Below, piece by piece: positions 1 to 10,825 of a DNA stretch of 64,000 bases. The stretch comes from Micropterix aruncella. Its lineage: Eukaryota; Arthropoda; Insecta; Lepidoptera; Micropterigidae. The stretch is from the NCBI GenBank assembly GCA_944548615.1, contig OX155952.1, forward strand, positions 248,001 to 312,000. Direction: 5' to 3'. The first letter of the stretch is position 1, and each line of letters begins with the position of its first letter. The notes beneath the pieces were generated by a model. That model was not told the DNA's origin. It made no database searches and saw only the letters and a list, made by a program, of their open reading frames with translations. A program made the translations under genes and the position numbers.

Positions 1-772
1 GAATTCTGGCTATTGCTCTTTGTTATGCATAGAGTGAATCGCACAGAATGAGGAATCCAATTTCCAGTGGTACGCAACATATATGTATAAACGGCTCTTC
101 GTAGCTCTATGCGGCTCTCTCGTAGTCGGCGTAGTCCCGACGAGTCGGCAGCGGGAAGAGTGGGGTTGCTGATTACCTTGTGCGGTAAGTATCATACCAC
201 TTAAACACATTAGCAGGCTAATGGGCTAGGGAACTAATGGGCTCCTGCTGAGTTGGCCACGAAGACCCGTTTCTTCAGGGTCGGTCACACTCACGGGTCA
301 ACACCCATCCGGCCTCTACGCATGAAGCGCGAGCCCGGATAGGACTCTAGTCTAAAGGCTAGTTTCCCCCTGGAGTCAATCTTCTGGCGCTCCTGGAAGG
401 TCTGCGCACCGTGCGGCGTGAGCCAATCGATTGTGAATTCTGACTGACAGTCGGGGTAGTCTGGAAACAGTACTGTTTCCTGTAGAGCGGGGGTGGTTGC
501 TGACTTTACGGCGACTGCTCTTGAAACGACTATCGGCTACCCGATTCCGGGTGAACAGCCGGGCAAAGGATGCAGTGATCCGCGATAGATTCGGTTGGCA
601 CCGTTTCACCGCTACGTAAGGGAGATGACCGAACAAGCGACCTCGAACGTAACCAGTCGAGAGACCGGAGTAATCTTATCGCAACTGGAAGTAAGGGCGT
701 GAGTAAGCCAGCTGGGTAAGCCTGCTGGGTAACATACCTGGCTATCTCGCGGATAAGGCGTTGGCCGTTAGG
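1..772. other. Unassigned moderately GC-rich sequence
   Basis: No gene, RNA or recognised repeat can be supported here. Short open frames on the minus strand (about 376-636 and 530-883) have no recognisable motif. The composition is more GC-rich than the AT-rich stretch after position 1500, so it may be the end of an element lying mostly to the left, but no boundary is visible. Confidence 0.5.
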
Positions 773-1188
773 GCCGGGCCACACGATGCGGTGCGTCTGC
801 GGCGCGGCGCCTGAGCGGTGCCGCTGCGGCGTCCTACATACAAATATCCATGGTATGTCAAACGGTGCGTTCCGGCGCAGCACCGCACGTAAACCGGTAA
901 TATGTACCAGAGCGGCACCGCTCAGTTGTTAAGTGCAGTCGAAGGAGGTTACATGCTTGTCTGTTTCATTTGTTTTCACGTATTTTTGTTAATTTTTAAT
1001 CGAAGTGTTTAAAATGAGTATCAACGAAGAAGATATTGGCATAGTTTCACTAGTTCATTTCACTAGTTCTAATTCACCCACTGCGGCGTCGTAGTAACGT
1101 TGCGGCGCCGCACCGTGCACTGTACGTGTGTACGCCCATACGGCGAAATTTTTGCGGTGCGGCGCCTCACCTCATCGTGTGGGCCGGC
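773..1188. mobile_element. MITE with 16-bp imperfect terminal inverted repeats
   Basis: The left end (773-788) and the reverse complement of the right end (1173-1188) match at 15 of 16 positions around the core GGCCACACGATG / CCCACACGATG. Subterminal sequence on both sides is rich in GCGGTGC and GGCGCC words in inverted order. The 416-bp unit has no coding capacity, so it is a non-autonomous DNA element. A clean target-site duplication is not obvious, although CCGG abuts both ends, and the superfamily is unassigned. Confidence 0.65.
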
Positions 1189-1994
1189 TCTTGCGGGCAT
1201 GTGGCGGGGCTTGACGGTGGACTGTTTTGTCCTAAGTCGTCTTTGCTCACTTCACGGGAGATAGAACGATCACATTTCGTTAAAACTTCCTGAGGTGACG
1301 GGTTCACCTGTTGTAGTTGACAGCTCTAGTTGGTATTAGCAGGCGTGCTTCCACCAGACTTAAAGATTCTTGACCGTTGGGATAATAGAGAGACGGAGGG
1401 GGAGGAGGGGCGGTAGGGTATTTCTCTGTGAAAGCCTCTACAATTTCATGTTCGTATGACGTCTGTCTTTTCGGTGTACCCTTTCTTACTGACTAACCGG
1501 GGTCGTCTGATTTCATTTAAACATTTTATTTTTTATTTTATTTTATAAAATTATCCAATACAATACAATTGATTTTGCGAAGCAGATAAGATTGCATTTG
1601 TGTGGATTTTATCACCCCACTAGATTGTATATCTGTTCTGGGGTGATAGTATTTAAGACTTCACTTTAATCATAGTGACTTCACTTTCTTTTTTTTTTTC
1701 TCATTCATTCCGATTGCTCATTCATTCTTATAAATTTTAAGGTTATTATAAATATATAAATGTGTATATAAATAAAGAACTAATATTAAATAAAGAAAAA
1801 GAAAATATTTAAGTTTATAGATAAGTAAAATAAATAAATATATAGATTAATATATAACTAAATTGACCAATATATTAAGTAGCCTAAAAAGGTTTCTTAC
1901 TGTGCACATATAAAATTGTGAATTTAATTAATTAATATAATATTATCATTTTTTTTAAACATAATTAACCGAAACATATTTCTTATCAAGTATC
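1189..1994. other. Non-coding, AT-rich after about 1500
   Basis: Nothing recognisable. From about 1500 it is very AT-rich with A/T homopolymers and no open frame with a known motif. Confidence 0.5.
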
Positions 1995-1995
1995 A

Positions 1996-2880
1996 GGTGA
2001 CAGATATGGACCGAAGTTTGATCCCTCAAATTATCGACCGATATCAGTACCTGATGTTTTAGCAAAAATTTTGGAAAAAATAGTAATTACACAACTCTGT
2101 AATCATCTAGAAACCAATCACATGTCATCCAAAAACCAATACGGCTTCAGATACAAAAATGGGAACACAAGATGAAGTACTAAAAATGTCAGAGCATATC
2201 ACTAGGTATGTAGACGCCAACAAAAAGTGTATTACTGTACTTCCCGACCCCGCGCAAGCCCCTGACACAGTATCCCATGAAATGCTCCTAATGAAACTTG
2301 GGAAATATGGTATTACAGGTATCGAACTAAACTGGTTTCGCAGCTGTATTGGATCCCGAAAACAGCGTACCCGGGCAGGCGATTCACCCAGTAATAGTCT
2401 CCACAATAATCATGGGGTCCCACAAGGAAGCACTCCTGGACCGACTCCCCTCTCACTCTACACAAATGGGCTTTGTGAAATGGACGTTGATGCAGATATA
2501 CTATCCCACGCCGACGATACTGCCCTCCCACTCGAATCGAATAGTTGGGAAAGTGCATACAACAAGGCAGCTGCCGCGATGAAAAGTGTCAAGGGCTGGC
2601 CTGACCACAATCTGTCAACGCCGAAACGTGGATAAAACTAAGCTTGTAGCCTTCAGCATAGATGCTCGTCAGCAACCTCCACAAAAAATATAACCTAGTA
2701 CTACACGAAAGCGACAGTCTTGATTGTAACTGTGCACAAATTGAGCGTGTGCATTTTGTAAAGTACCTAGGTGTTCATGTCGATAAACATCTCCGGTGGC
2801 AAATACATATCGAAAAGGTCGCCGAAAAGGATGATACATGGCAATATCGAACTAAGGCGGCGCGGCCATATTGCACCTAG
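1996..2880 (+). pseudogene. Decayed Jockey-like LINE reverse transcriptase fragment
   Basis: Conceptual translation in shifting frames gives a reverse transcriptase of the Jockey type: the NYRPIS-type box is near 2020, NQYGFR near 2140, the GVPQGS box near 2415, and the catalytic box appears as HADDTA near 2510 where YADDTA is expected. The KYLGV motif is near 2760. Upstream endonuclease and downstream thumb regions are absent. Frame changes occur around 2160 and 2640. The HADD substitution and frame breaks show it is dead. It is related to the minus-strand LINE that follows, with which it lies tail to tail. Confidence 0.8.
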
Positions 2881-5797
2881 ACCCACCAATAAAAGCCCAA
2901 AAAGGTAAATAGATAAATAAATAGATGTGTCAAATACGGCCTAGGTCAGGATGAGAGTCACCATTTCTGCGCACTGGCTTCTACCTTTCGTCATGAGCCA
3001 CTTGAAAATATATTTCTTCAGAGTCAATTTACTAATTGAACTCTGCACTTTAGCCTTCCCCAAGGAGGAGCAGAAGGAATTATAAAGACGCGGTGCCTGA
3101 AACGCGTAATGCCTCTGTGCAAATCTCGTATTCACTCGCTGGTGGGATTGTCTATTTTTATTTCGGGTGTCATTTGAGTGGTTTAGCGAAGAATGACGAT
3201 CAGTGCAGCTATGGAAATGTGTAACAATATTTCTCACGTATAACTGTCTCACATCCAAGACGTTGAATGCCCTAAAAAGCTCATCGGATGGATATAAATA
3301 ATGCTTCCTATTAATGACGCGAACTATCGCCTTTTGGCCTTAATTAACGGGTCCAGGTGCATCCCGGCCGCACCACCCCAGCCAATCTGTCCGTAGGACA
3401 TAAGCGACTGAGCCAATGCACAATATACTGATCGTAGGTTTTTCACATCTAGCACACTTCTGAGATTTCTGAATACATAAATAAATTTTCTAATCCTCCC
3501 TGAAATACTATTGATATGTACATTCCATCGGAGATAAGGATCGATTTCAATTCCTAGATATTTGATGATATTGACGCGTTCTATTGTATTATGGACAATG
3601 TCTTCTTCCAAATTTAATTTAAAGGTGGGCGCTGGTTGCTGTCGAGAATCTATGCTGTAGGTCATGTATTTTGTCTTACCCACGTTCAGGGTTAGCAGGT
3701 TGCTATCCAACCAGTTTTTCACTTTTTTCAACGCATGTGTAGCCATATTGTAAACACTTTCCCAACTGGTTGAAGCAAGTATGATGGCCGTATCATCGGC
3801 GTATGTCACAATCTCCCCCCCAGTATCAAGCTCACATAAGTCGTTTATATAGATCAGAAACAGAGTAGGTCCCAGAGTGCTACCCTGCGGAACGCCATAA
3901 CTATTAGAGCACTCTTCACTGAGAGTGTCACCAACCCGAACCCGCTGTGTTCTCTCGGAAAGATAGCTGCGAAACCACTGATGTTCTCTGTCTTTGATGC
4001 CTATCTTTATTAATTTCTTAAGTAGGATTTCATGAGAGATAGTATCAAATGCCTTCGCAAGATCCAAAAATATTGCAAGACACCTTCTGCTTTTGTCTAA
4101 GTGGTTTGTAATGCATTCCGTAATGCTTAATATGGCATCATGGGTTCCTTTATTTCTCCTAAACCCAAACTGACTGTCCGATAACAGCAAGTTTTTTTTC
4201 CAGATGAGAGCAGAGCTGATTGTTTATGAGCTTTTCAAAAATTTTTGATAGCACACCAAGAACTGAAATAGGTCTATAGTTGTTGGGATCGTATTTATCG
4301 CCTGATTTAAATATCGGGGTAATATTTGCAGACTTAAATGCATTTGGGAAGATTCCGTTTTCTATGCTACAGTTGCATATATGCGTAAAAGGAGTGACCA
4401 AATATTTAGCTGAAACTTTTAGTGTTTTAGCAGATATCTGGTCTGATCCCTTTGCACAGTTTACCTTCATATTTTTTATTACATTCAAAGCTTCGTCTTC
4501 AGTAATATATTTTATTGTAAAGCATGGATTGTTGTTGGTCGTATCAATCCTTTGCGCAATTTGCTGTTCAGTAGCTTGCAAATGGTCACATACTTTTAAC
4601 GCTAGAGTTTTTCCGATGCCCAAAAAATGTTTATTAAGTGCGCTTGCTATTTTGGCTTCACCTTTTATTTTATCATTGCCAATGTTTAGCTCGGATATAT
4701 TGCCTTTGTTTGTTCTTTTTAGATTACTCAGCTCTTTTACTACATTGCAAGTCGTTTTAGGATTATAGTTGTCGTCTTCGATCTTCTGTCTATAAAAGTT
4801 TTCCTTTGTTTGTGTTACTAGTCTTGCGCATAAGTTGCGATATCTTTTATAATAATTTTGTGACCTGATGTTATCTGGATATCGTTTGGTTTTTTTTATG
4901 TATTGCATCCCTCTTATGTATTGACTTCACCAACCCCGGCGTAATCCACGGTTTTATTTTTCTAGTTCTATGTGATATAGCTTTTATGATGGTATGGTTA
5001 GACAAATGAGTTTGGAACATTTCTAAAAATTTGTCAGTAGTGCTGTTTACATTGAGCTCTGTTAACACATCGGTCCAAGTTTCCATGGACAATGAGTGAT
5101 GAAGGGTTGCTTCATCGACTATTTTAATTTTTTTCGGGTTTGGTGATCGACCTGACCATCTGTGGCCACAGACTGCAAGTAATGTGCTGTAATGGTCGGT
5201 CACTGTTGACTGGATTACTGCGGATTTGGCTTTGTGCCTTGATCTGACATGTATATGGTCTAGGCATGACTGCACTTCGCCATTTACTCTGGTTGGAGTA
5301 TTTATAGCGGAAATAAACCCTAATTCGTGCAAGTAGCATTCGTAATCATCAGCATATATCGATCGGTGGCCGTAGGTATTGATATTGATATCCCCAGCAA
5401 GTACAGTGTTCAAGGCATTATTATGATCATTGCATAAGCGCTTTATGTTTGAAATGAGTGAATGTATAAATTGTGTGGCATTGGATTGCGATGGAGAGCG
5501 ATATATTGCCACAATACTGATATTACTATAGTGTAGATGAAGCCCATTCGCGTCATCTATATATAACTCATTCACGGATACGTTTAAAGATGATCTCGTA
5601 TACACAACGACGCCGTCTGATCGACTGCGATTATTTTCGGTGTGACTGCAATCATAGCCTTCCAACTGTGGAATTCGAGCAACAGCATTAATCCAACATT
5701 CGGTCAAGATGATCACGTCGATGTTCAAATTAAGTGTATGTAGAAATATCATAAGTTAGTCCCAATTCTTGTTAATGCTTCGTATATTAAGGTTTAA

Positions 5798-8690
5798 TAT
5801 GGTACTATTATTATTATTAAGTAGTTTTGAACTGGCATGTCCTGTTGTAAAACCTAAAGACCCAGGAAAAAGCTCATGGTGGGGGCCAGAGCTGGAAAGG
5901 CTACGTCGAGGACTCAGGACACTCTTTAACCGAGCAAAAAATACCAGAACCAGTGAGGACTGGGATAAATACAAAATGGCACAAAAACACTACAAGAAGC
6001 GGATCAGATTCCGGAGAACAGAATCCTGGCACAACTTCTGTAGTAGCATAAACTCAACGAACCAAGCCGGAAGAATAAAGAAAATCCTAGCTAAAGGTGA
6101 GCCCAACCTCCTAGGCTCCCTAAAAAAGGAAGACGGCACTTACACAAACACAGATATAGAAACCAGCTCAGTACTCCTGGAAACACACTTTCCTGGATGT
6201 CAAATCACAGAAGATCCTGAGTGGCCGGACGAAAACTACAGCACACCAACAACCCAAGAATGGGAAGTCGCAAACAAGATAGTAACTGCGGACAAGATAA
6301 AATGGGCCCTGAAAAGCTTCAAACCATTCAAATCCGCAGGGCTGGATGGCATTTTCCCAGCACTACTACAATGGCAACCAAACCATGCAACAAAATACCT
6401 ACTACCAATCTATAGGGCCTGCATAGCCTTCAAATACATTCCAAAGGCATGGAGAGAGGCGAAAGTAGTCTTCTTACCGAAACCGGGAAAGGAGGACTAC
6501 TCACACGCCAAATCCTTCAGACCCATCAGCCTAACGTCTTTCTTACTAAAGACTTTAGAAAGACTGATGGACCGTCACCTAAGGGATGGGGCACTAAGAA
6601 ATAAACAACTACACCCACAACAACACGCCTACACAAAAGGCAAATCAACAGAGTCGGCACTACACATGGTGGTGCACAAAATAGAATCGGCTCTAACAAA
6701 TAAGCTGTCAACACTCGCCGCCTTTATAGACATAGAAGGCGCTTTTGACAAAACCATGCACAACAGCATAAACCACGCCCTACAGGAACTTAAGGTGGAA
6801 CCAGTCACCATAAAATGGATTACGGAGCTGGTTAGCAAAAGGGCGGTCCAGATAGTGATGAATACTACCACAAGAGCAAAGGTAGTTAAAGGATGCCCCC
6901 AAGGGGGGGTCCTATCACCACTTCTATGGAACATAGTAGTGGACAGCCTCATAAAAACACTAAATGAAAGGGGCTACACTACTATTGGTTATGCCGACGA
7001 CCTAACAATAATGATAAATGGAAGCGCAGAAAACATGTTATGTAAAGTCATGCGCTCAGCTCTGCAGATAGTAGAAAAATGGTGTGACGAACATCAATTG
7101 TCAGTAAATCCGAAAAAGACAGAACTTATCCTCTTCACCAACAAGAGGAAGTTACCAGAACTACAAGTACCAAAATTGTTCAACACCAAACTCTCCCTAT
7201 CAAATCAAGTGAAATATCTGGGAGTCATCCTTGATAGTAAACTAAACTGGGCGAGTTATATCGAGGCCAAAGCAAAGAGGGCCTGCCTAACTTTTTGGCA
7301 GTGTCAAAGACTAATGGGGAAAAAATGGGGTCTCAACCCAAAAATCACACTCTGGCTATACACATCAGTCATCAGGCCCTCGCTGACTTATGGATCAGTT
7401 GTATGGTGGCCCAGAACACAACTGACCACAGTAAAAGCAAGACTCCAGAGACTACAACGCTTAGCGTGTGTAGCAGCCACTGGATGTATGAGAACCACAC
7501 CATCGGCCGCACTAGAGTACCTCCTAAACATGAGACCTCTGGACCTTGTCATCCAAGAGGAGGCTAGGGCAGCCGCTCTAAGACTAAGAGCAAATGGACT
7601 GTGGAAACAAAACACAGAAACACCACACTCAAAAATTCTGAAACGGGCTTTAGAAGAAATTCCTCTTCTGGACGCACCCATGGACAGAATAATATGCCAT
7701 CATGTCTTTGATCGTAGATACAATATCCAACTCATTCCAGAACCAGCAGATCACTCTGGTACGAATGAAGTAAGGATATACACAGACGGCTCCAAAACCA
7801 CTCAAGGTACAGGAGCCGGCGTCTTCTCAAATGATCTAAACATCAAAATGTCAACTACCCTAGGCAACTTAAATACGATCTTCCAAGCAGAATGCATTGG
7901 CATCACCAGAGCAGCACAGGCAGTCGCAGCCAAAGATGTCGGAGACGTAAGTTTGAAATTTGTCTCCGACAGCGCCTCCGTGCTACAAGCGCTAGCAAAT
8001 AATACGATAACCTCAGTCCTCGTACTGGAATGCCACAATGCGCTTCAATGCATTGCAGGGTCAAATAAAGTGACCCTGCAATGGATTAAAGGGCACAGTG
8101 ACTCACTGGGCAATGACGCGGCGGACGAACTGGCCAAAAGGGGATCAAAGGAAATAGTATATGGACCGGAACCCTTGATGCCCATTCCCCAGGCCCAAAT
8201 AAAAACATGGCTACGCAGGAACACCGAAGAAACCCACCTTACAGAATGGAAAAAAAACGCAGGATGCAGGCAAACAAAGAACGCGGTTCCGGAAGCGTCC
8301 AAAAAACTTGCCCGCAACCTCACCAGATTAAAAAGGGACAAAATCCGTAAAGTCATAGGTACTATGACAGGCCACTGTCCCCTAAACAAACACCTGTTTA
8401 CCATAGGTGTGACAGACAGCCCTCTATGCAGAGGATGCATGGAGGAAGAAGAAACGCCACAGCATGTGCTCATGGAATGCAGGAGCGTGGCAGAGCAACG
8501 GGCAAAAATACTACAATCTCCAGCATCTCTCCCGGAGGCCTGTAGCAACCCAAACAGGCTGCTAACCTTCTGGGACAGCCTGGGTTGGCTGGAGTAACAT
8601 AAATGGAAACATGAGCCACGCACAACGGCCCAATCAAGAGGCCAAGTGCGGGAAAAAGCCCAGCCAAACTAACTAACTATGGTACTATTA
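5798..8690 (+). mobile_element. 5'-truncated LINE with RNase H, 13-bp target-site duplication
   Basis: The element occupies 5811-8677 and is bracketed by the direct repeat TATGGTACTATTA (5798-5810 and 8678-8690). Its 3' end is a short (AACT)n run (8667-8677) after an untranslated region. The endonuclease half is missing, as expected for incomplete target-primed reverse transcription. The host is the minus-strand Jockey-like LINE, so this insertion is the younger of the two. The coding frame is still open, which also suggests relative youth. Confidence 0.9.
5811..8597 (+). CDS. LINE ORF2 fragment: reverse transcriptase, RNase H and zinc-binding C-terminus
   Basis: An open frame of about 929 codons within the element, in frame with an ATG contributed by flanking sequence at 5769. 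It has no native start. Motifs in order: SAGLDGIFP (about 6340), FRPISLTSFLLK (about 6520), AFIDIEGAFDK (about 6725), CPQGGVLSPLLWN (about 6895), the catalytic GYADDLTIMI (about 6990), KYLGVILD (about 7215), an RNase H domain with YTDGSK (about 7780), AEC (about 7890), SDSASV (about 7970) and GHSDSLGNDAADELA (about 8095), and a C-terminal CxxC-H-C finger (about 8430-8480). RNase H places it near the I/LOA/R1 group rather than Jockey; the exact clade is inference. Catalytic boxes look intact but the N-terminal endonuclease is lost. Confidence 0.85.
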   Translation, partial: LLLSSFELACPVVKPKDPGKSSWWGPELERLRRGLRTLFNRAKNTRTSEDWDKYKMAQKHYKKRIRFRRTESWHNFCSSINSTNQAGRIKKILAKGEPNLLGSLKKEDGTYTNTDIETSSVLLETHFPGCQITEDPEWPDENYSTPTTQEWEVANKIVTADKIKWALKSFKPFKSAGLDGIFPALLQWQPNHATKYLLPIYRACIAFKYIPKAWREAKVVFLPKPGKEDYSHAKSFRPISLTSFLLKTLERLMDRHLRDGALRNKQLHPQQHAYTKGKSTESALHMVVHKIESALTNKLSTLAAFIDIEGAFDKTMHNSINHALQELKVEPVTIKWITELVSKRAVQIVMNTTTRAKVVKGCPQGGVLSPLLWNIVVDSLIKTLNERGYTTIGYADDLTIMINGSAENMLCKVMRSALQIVEKWCDEHQLSVNPKKTELILFTNKRKLPELQVPKLFNTKLSLSNQVKYLGVILDSKLNWASYIEAKAKRACLTFWQCQRLMGKKWGLNPKITLWLYTSVIRPSLTYGSVVWWPRTQLTTVKARLQRLQRLACVAATGCMRTTPSAALEYLLNMRPLDLVIQEEARAAALRLRANGLWKQNTETPHSKILKRALEEIPLLDAPMDRIICHHVFDRRYNIQLIPEPADHSGTNEVRIYTDGSKTTQGTGAGVFSNDLNIKMSTTLGNLNTIFQAECIGITRAAQAVAAKDVGDVSLKFVSDSASVLQALANNTITSVLVLECHNALQCIAGSNKVTLQWIKGHSDSLGNDAADELAKRGSKEIVYGPEPLMPIPQAQIKTWLRRNTEETHLTEWKKNAGCRQTKNAVPEASKKLARNLTRLKRDKIRKVIGTMTGHCPLNKHLFTIGVTDSPLCRGCMEEEETPQHVLMECRSVAEQRAKILQSPASLPEACSNPNRLLTFWDSLGWLE

Positions 8691-8838
8691 TATTCTCCAG
8701 CGAATTTCGTTTGACAGTCAGGTGGGTAGGTAATATCGGCTATTTGCATGGAATCTAGGACACATAGTTCATCGCTTATCACGTCAGCCATAGTGGTTGG
8801 TGATATAAAGTTTTATCAATTTCGATATTTTCAATTTG

Positions 8839-9075
8839 TTAAAATCGCTTAGGAAGTGAGAGGAAGTCATATTTAATGGAAAGGCATTTCAATCTACATT
8901 TTATTAAGGCATTTTTATTCTTACCATTGTCTCTCATATTCAGGGTTGTAAGGCAATTGCAGCATTGAATCCGTGGAATTTTGTCTTCAGAGCACAGCTT
9001 GTTTAACTCATTGCTATACTGTGGCTTAGTAATTGAAACATCAAATACATGGTTTAACTTGCAGCACGTGCTCAC
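8839..9075 (-). pseudogene. Short Cys-rich frame upstream of the LINE ORF2, possible ORF1 remnant
   Basis: A 78-codon minus-strand frame with several cysteine pairs (CCKL, QCCNC, CRLKC) lies immediately 5' of the LINE ORF2. Its position fits ORF1 or leader sequence of that element, but no canonical gag-like zinc knuckle can be traced. It could equally be chance. I do not assign a function. Confidence 0.25.
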
Positions 9076-9119
9076 AAAAGTTTCCAGTTTTAATTAAGTG
9101 TTTCTATGATTTTGTGCTA

Positions 9120-10030
9120 CTTTGTTGTATATTACTATTATAATCGGTAAATTGGCTAATGCCAAATGTTCGAAACATAAGCTTTTGTTGTATATATCGC
9201 TGTTTATAATCGTTAGTGTTATTGGTATAGATATCACTTTTGTATTACTCATTAATACAATTAATTCATTTATGTTAGTAGTGCATTTGAAGACATAATA
9301 ATCTAACCTAAGAATTCGGTCATAATTATAATTGGTAAAATAATATTTATAAATCGTTGATATATTCAGATAATCATAAGAAATATTTCTATTGGGAGAA
9401 TACAAGAAATAATAATAACAGAAAACTAAAACATATAACCAGTAATTCATGATACATATATTATTGTTTTTATTTTGCAACAAATCGACTAGAAAATACA
9501 AATATTGCGAAATATCATCCATAAAACAAAAAATATTTAAACCAAATGGTAACATTTTTTTGATTATTAGAATATTGTATATGATTATAGCGCATTTTAT
9601 AAAATAATAATCAGATTCATGAATCTGGTCATGGTAATAATTGGTAAAATAATATGTATAAATCATTAATATATTCAGATAGTCATAAGTATTTGTAGCA
9701 GCAGAATGCAAGGAATAATAATTAAAAATGAGGACATATTGCCAACCGTTTATAATACAGTTATTTTTGTTTTTAGTTAGCGGCATATGAAATAGCAAAA
9801 TTAAAAAATTCGAATAATCATCCATAAAGTAAGGAATATTAAAACCAAGTTGCCATAACTTTCGATTTATTAAAATATAGTATATGGTTATAGTTCATTT
9901 CAAAATATAGTAGTCTATTTTAAGACTCAGGCCATAATAATCGTAAATATAAAAATATTTATAAATAATTAATATATTCGAATAATCATAATAAATATTT
10001 GTAACAGCATAATGCAGTGAATAATAATTC
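9120..10030. repeat. AT-rich tandem repeat, about 305-bp period, three diverged units
   Basis: The same marker phrase (TAAATCRTTRATATATTC-like) recurs at 9350, 9659 and 9962, giving periods of 309 and 303 bp; neighbouring words such as GGTAAAATAATAT and GAATAATAATT also repeat in register. The third unit is cut by the BEL insertion at 10031. Because the array lies just upstream of the minus-strand LINE ORF it may be that element's 5' monomer array, but it could be an unrelated satellite. The open frame seen on the minus strand (9094-9825) merely reflects low GC and the repeat structure. Confidence 0.7.
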
Positions 10031-10121
10031 TGTTATAAATTGAAACTCACACTAGTAATTGGTTCTCGTTTATTGCACTATACGTAATTTATCTCGTTTT
10101 GTTTGTCGTAGTATACTTGTT

Positions 10122-10825
10122 AGTCTCTCAGTGGCTCGTGCCAACAAGGGTTTGACAGTATCCTCCAAACCCCCAATACAGTTTGTGCGGGATGGCTCTA
10201 AAGGCAAAAAACATTTAACTACAAAACCTTTCTCAATAATCGAGAAAGCTACAGATTGGATTCTGGAGGTTGATTCGGTCTCTAAGCAGTATAAATTCCC
10301 TGAAAGTCTCGGATGCACAGCCCTCCGTCCAGATATAACTCTTTACTCTCTATCTCGGAAGGTGGCTCTTATCGTAGAATTAACTGTTCCATGGGAATCA
10401 AATATCCCAAAAGACCACGAGTACAAATTAAATAAATACCATGATCTTGCAAATGCCGTAACCCGGAACGGCTTCACTGTTCACCTTCACGCGGTGGAAG
10501 TTGGCGCTCGTGGCCTGCCAGCTAAATCTCTATTTCACCTCTTTAAAGATCTTGGCCTTTCCAGAAAAATAATCAACTCTTTCTTAGAAAAATTATCTAA
10601 AACTGCGATTTGCGCATCTCAAATTCTATGGCTTCGAAGGGGGAGTGAATGGGTGGCAAGGTGAACGCTCACATGTGGCAAGACAGCTGTCCTAAACCTA
10701 CCACAGCCGGTTCGTAAGTCCGGAATCCACTGCTCACCCCCCAGAAGTGTAAAAAAAATAGTATTATGATGGGCCCGACTCCGGTCGGTGAATTCCATGG
10801 CAGCTCCGTTTGTATTTATTTATAT
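10122..10825 (+). mobile_element. 3' end of an RLE-type LINE inserted into the BEL LTR (copy A)
   Basis: 704 bp of foreign sequence splits the BEL LTR between CTTGTT and CTCTTCTCTTG. It encodes the last roughly 180 residues of a reverse-transcriptase polyprotein, namely a restriction-like endonuclease of the PD-(D/E)xK type, and ends in a 3' untranslated region with the tail TGTATTTATTTATAT. Comparison with the intact LTR shows at most 1-2 bp of target duplication, unlike most LINEs. Four further copies of the same 3' end occur in this window (31796, 35434, 42691, 54241), each cut off at a different 5' point, the signature of target-primed reverse transcription. Confidence 0.82.
10130..10664 (+). 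pseudogene. C-terminal restriction-like endonuclease domain of an RLE LINE
   Basis: The 5'-truncated frame is open to its stop at 10662-10664. Diagnostic features are LRPDITLYS (about 10322) followed 15-20 residues later by VELTVPWE (about 10375), then KLNKYHDL and a GFTVHLHAVEVGARG segment, the PD...ELTVP...K...Y pattern known from C-terminal endonucleases of R2/RLE-type LINEs. Downstream ICASQILWLRRGSEW precedes the stop. In copy E the upstream phrase RRDRVLAVI fits the RHDxVL motif that precedes this domain in such proteins. Reverse transcriptase is missing, so this copy is dead. The exact clade is not assigned. Confidence 0.75.

Larger units (their letters stand above)
2941..8791 (-). pseudogene. 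Endonuclease-reverse transcriptase ORF2 of the minus-strand Jockey-like LINE (interrupted)
   Basis: The ORF2 product would nick target DNA and reverse-transcribe the element RNA. The order from the N-terminus is: start at 8791 (MADVISDEL), the APE-type endonuclease opening LNLNIRSINKN at about 5770-5800 continuing through ILTECW and GDINI (about 5720-5380) and DHYSTLL (near 5185), then reverse transcriptase with GSDQI (about 4440), NYRPIS (about 4280), FLDLAKAFD (about 4055), GVPQGSTLGP (about 3890), YADDTA (about 3800) and IKYLGI (about 3560), and a C-terminal RFAQRHY region near 3110. Damage: a stop follows NKNWD (about 5755), and frames shift near 4890, 4195 and 3320. Two shifts fall exactly in T8 runs. 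The family is Jockey by motif recognition. Confidence 0.8.
2921..8799 (-). mobile_element. Jockey-like LINE, nearly complete ORF2, split by another LINE
   Basis: A minus-strand non-LTR retrotransposon whose second ORF begins at an ATG at 8791 and runs to about 2941, interrupted only by the LINE at 5811-8677. Removing that insertion and one copy of the 13-bp target duplication (5798-5810 and 8678-8690) rejoins the reading frame exactly across the junction. Upstream of the ATG (8800-10030) lie a short Cys-containing frame and an AT-rich array of about 305-bp repeats that may be its 5' region. The 3' end is near 2920. It is inactive because of one stop and several frameshifts. Confidence 0.8.

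Noticed and set aside
376..883. Two minus-strand frames near the left end
   Set aside because: No recognisable motif and no repeat support.
9094..9825. 243-codon Tyr/Asn/Ile-rich minus-strand frame
   Set aside because: Lies wholly in an AT-rich tandem repeat; periodicity is explained by the DNA repeat.
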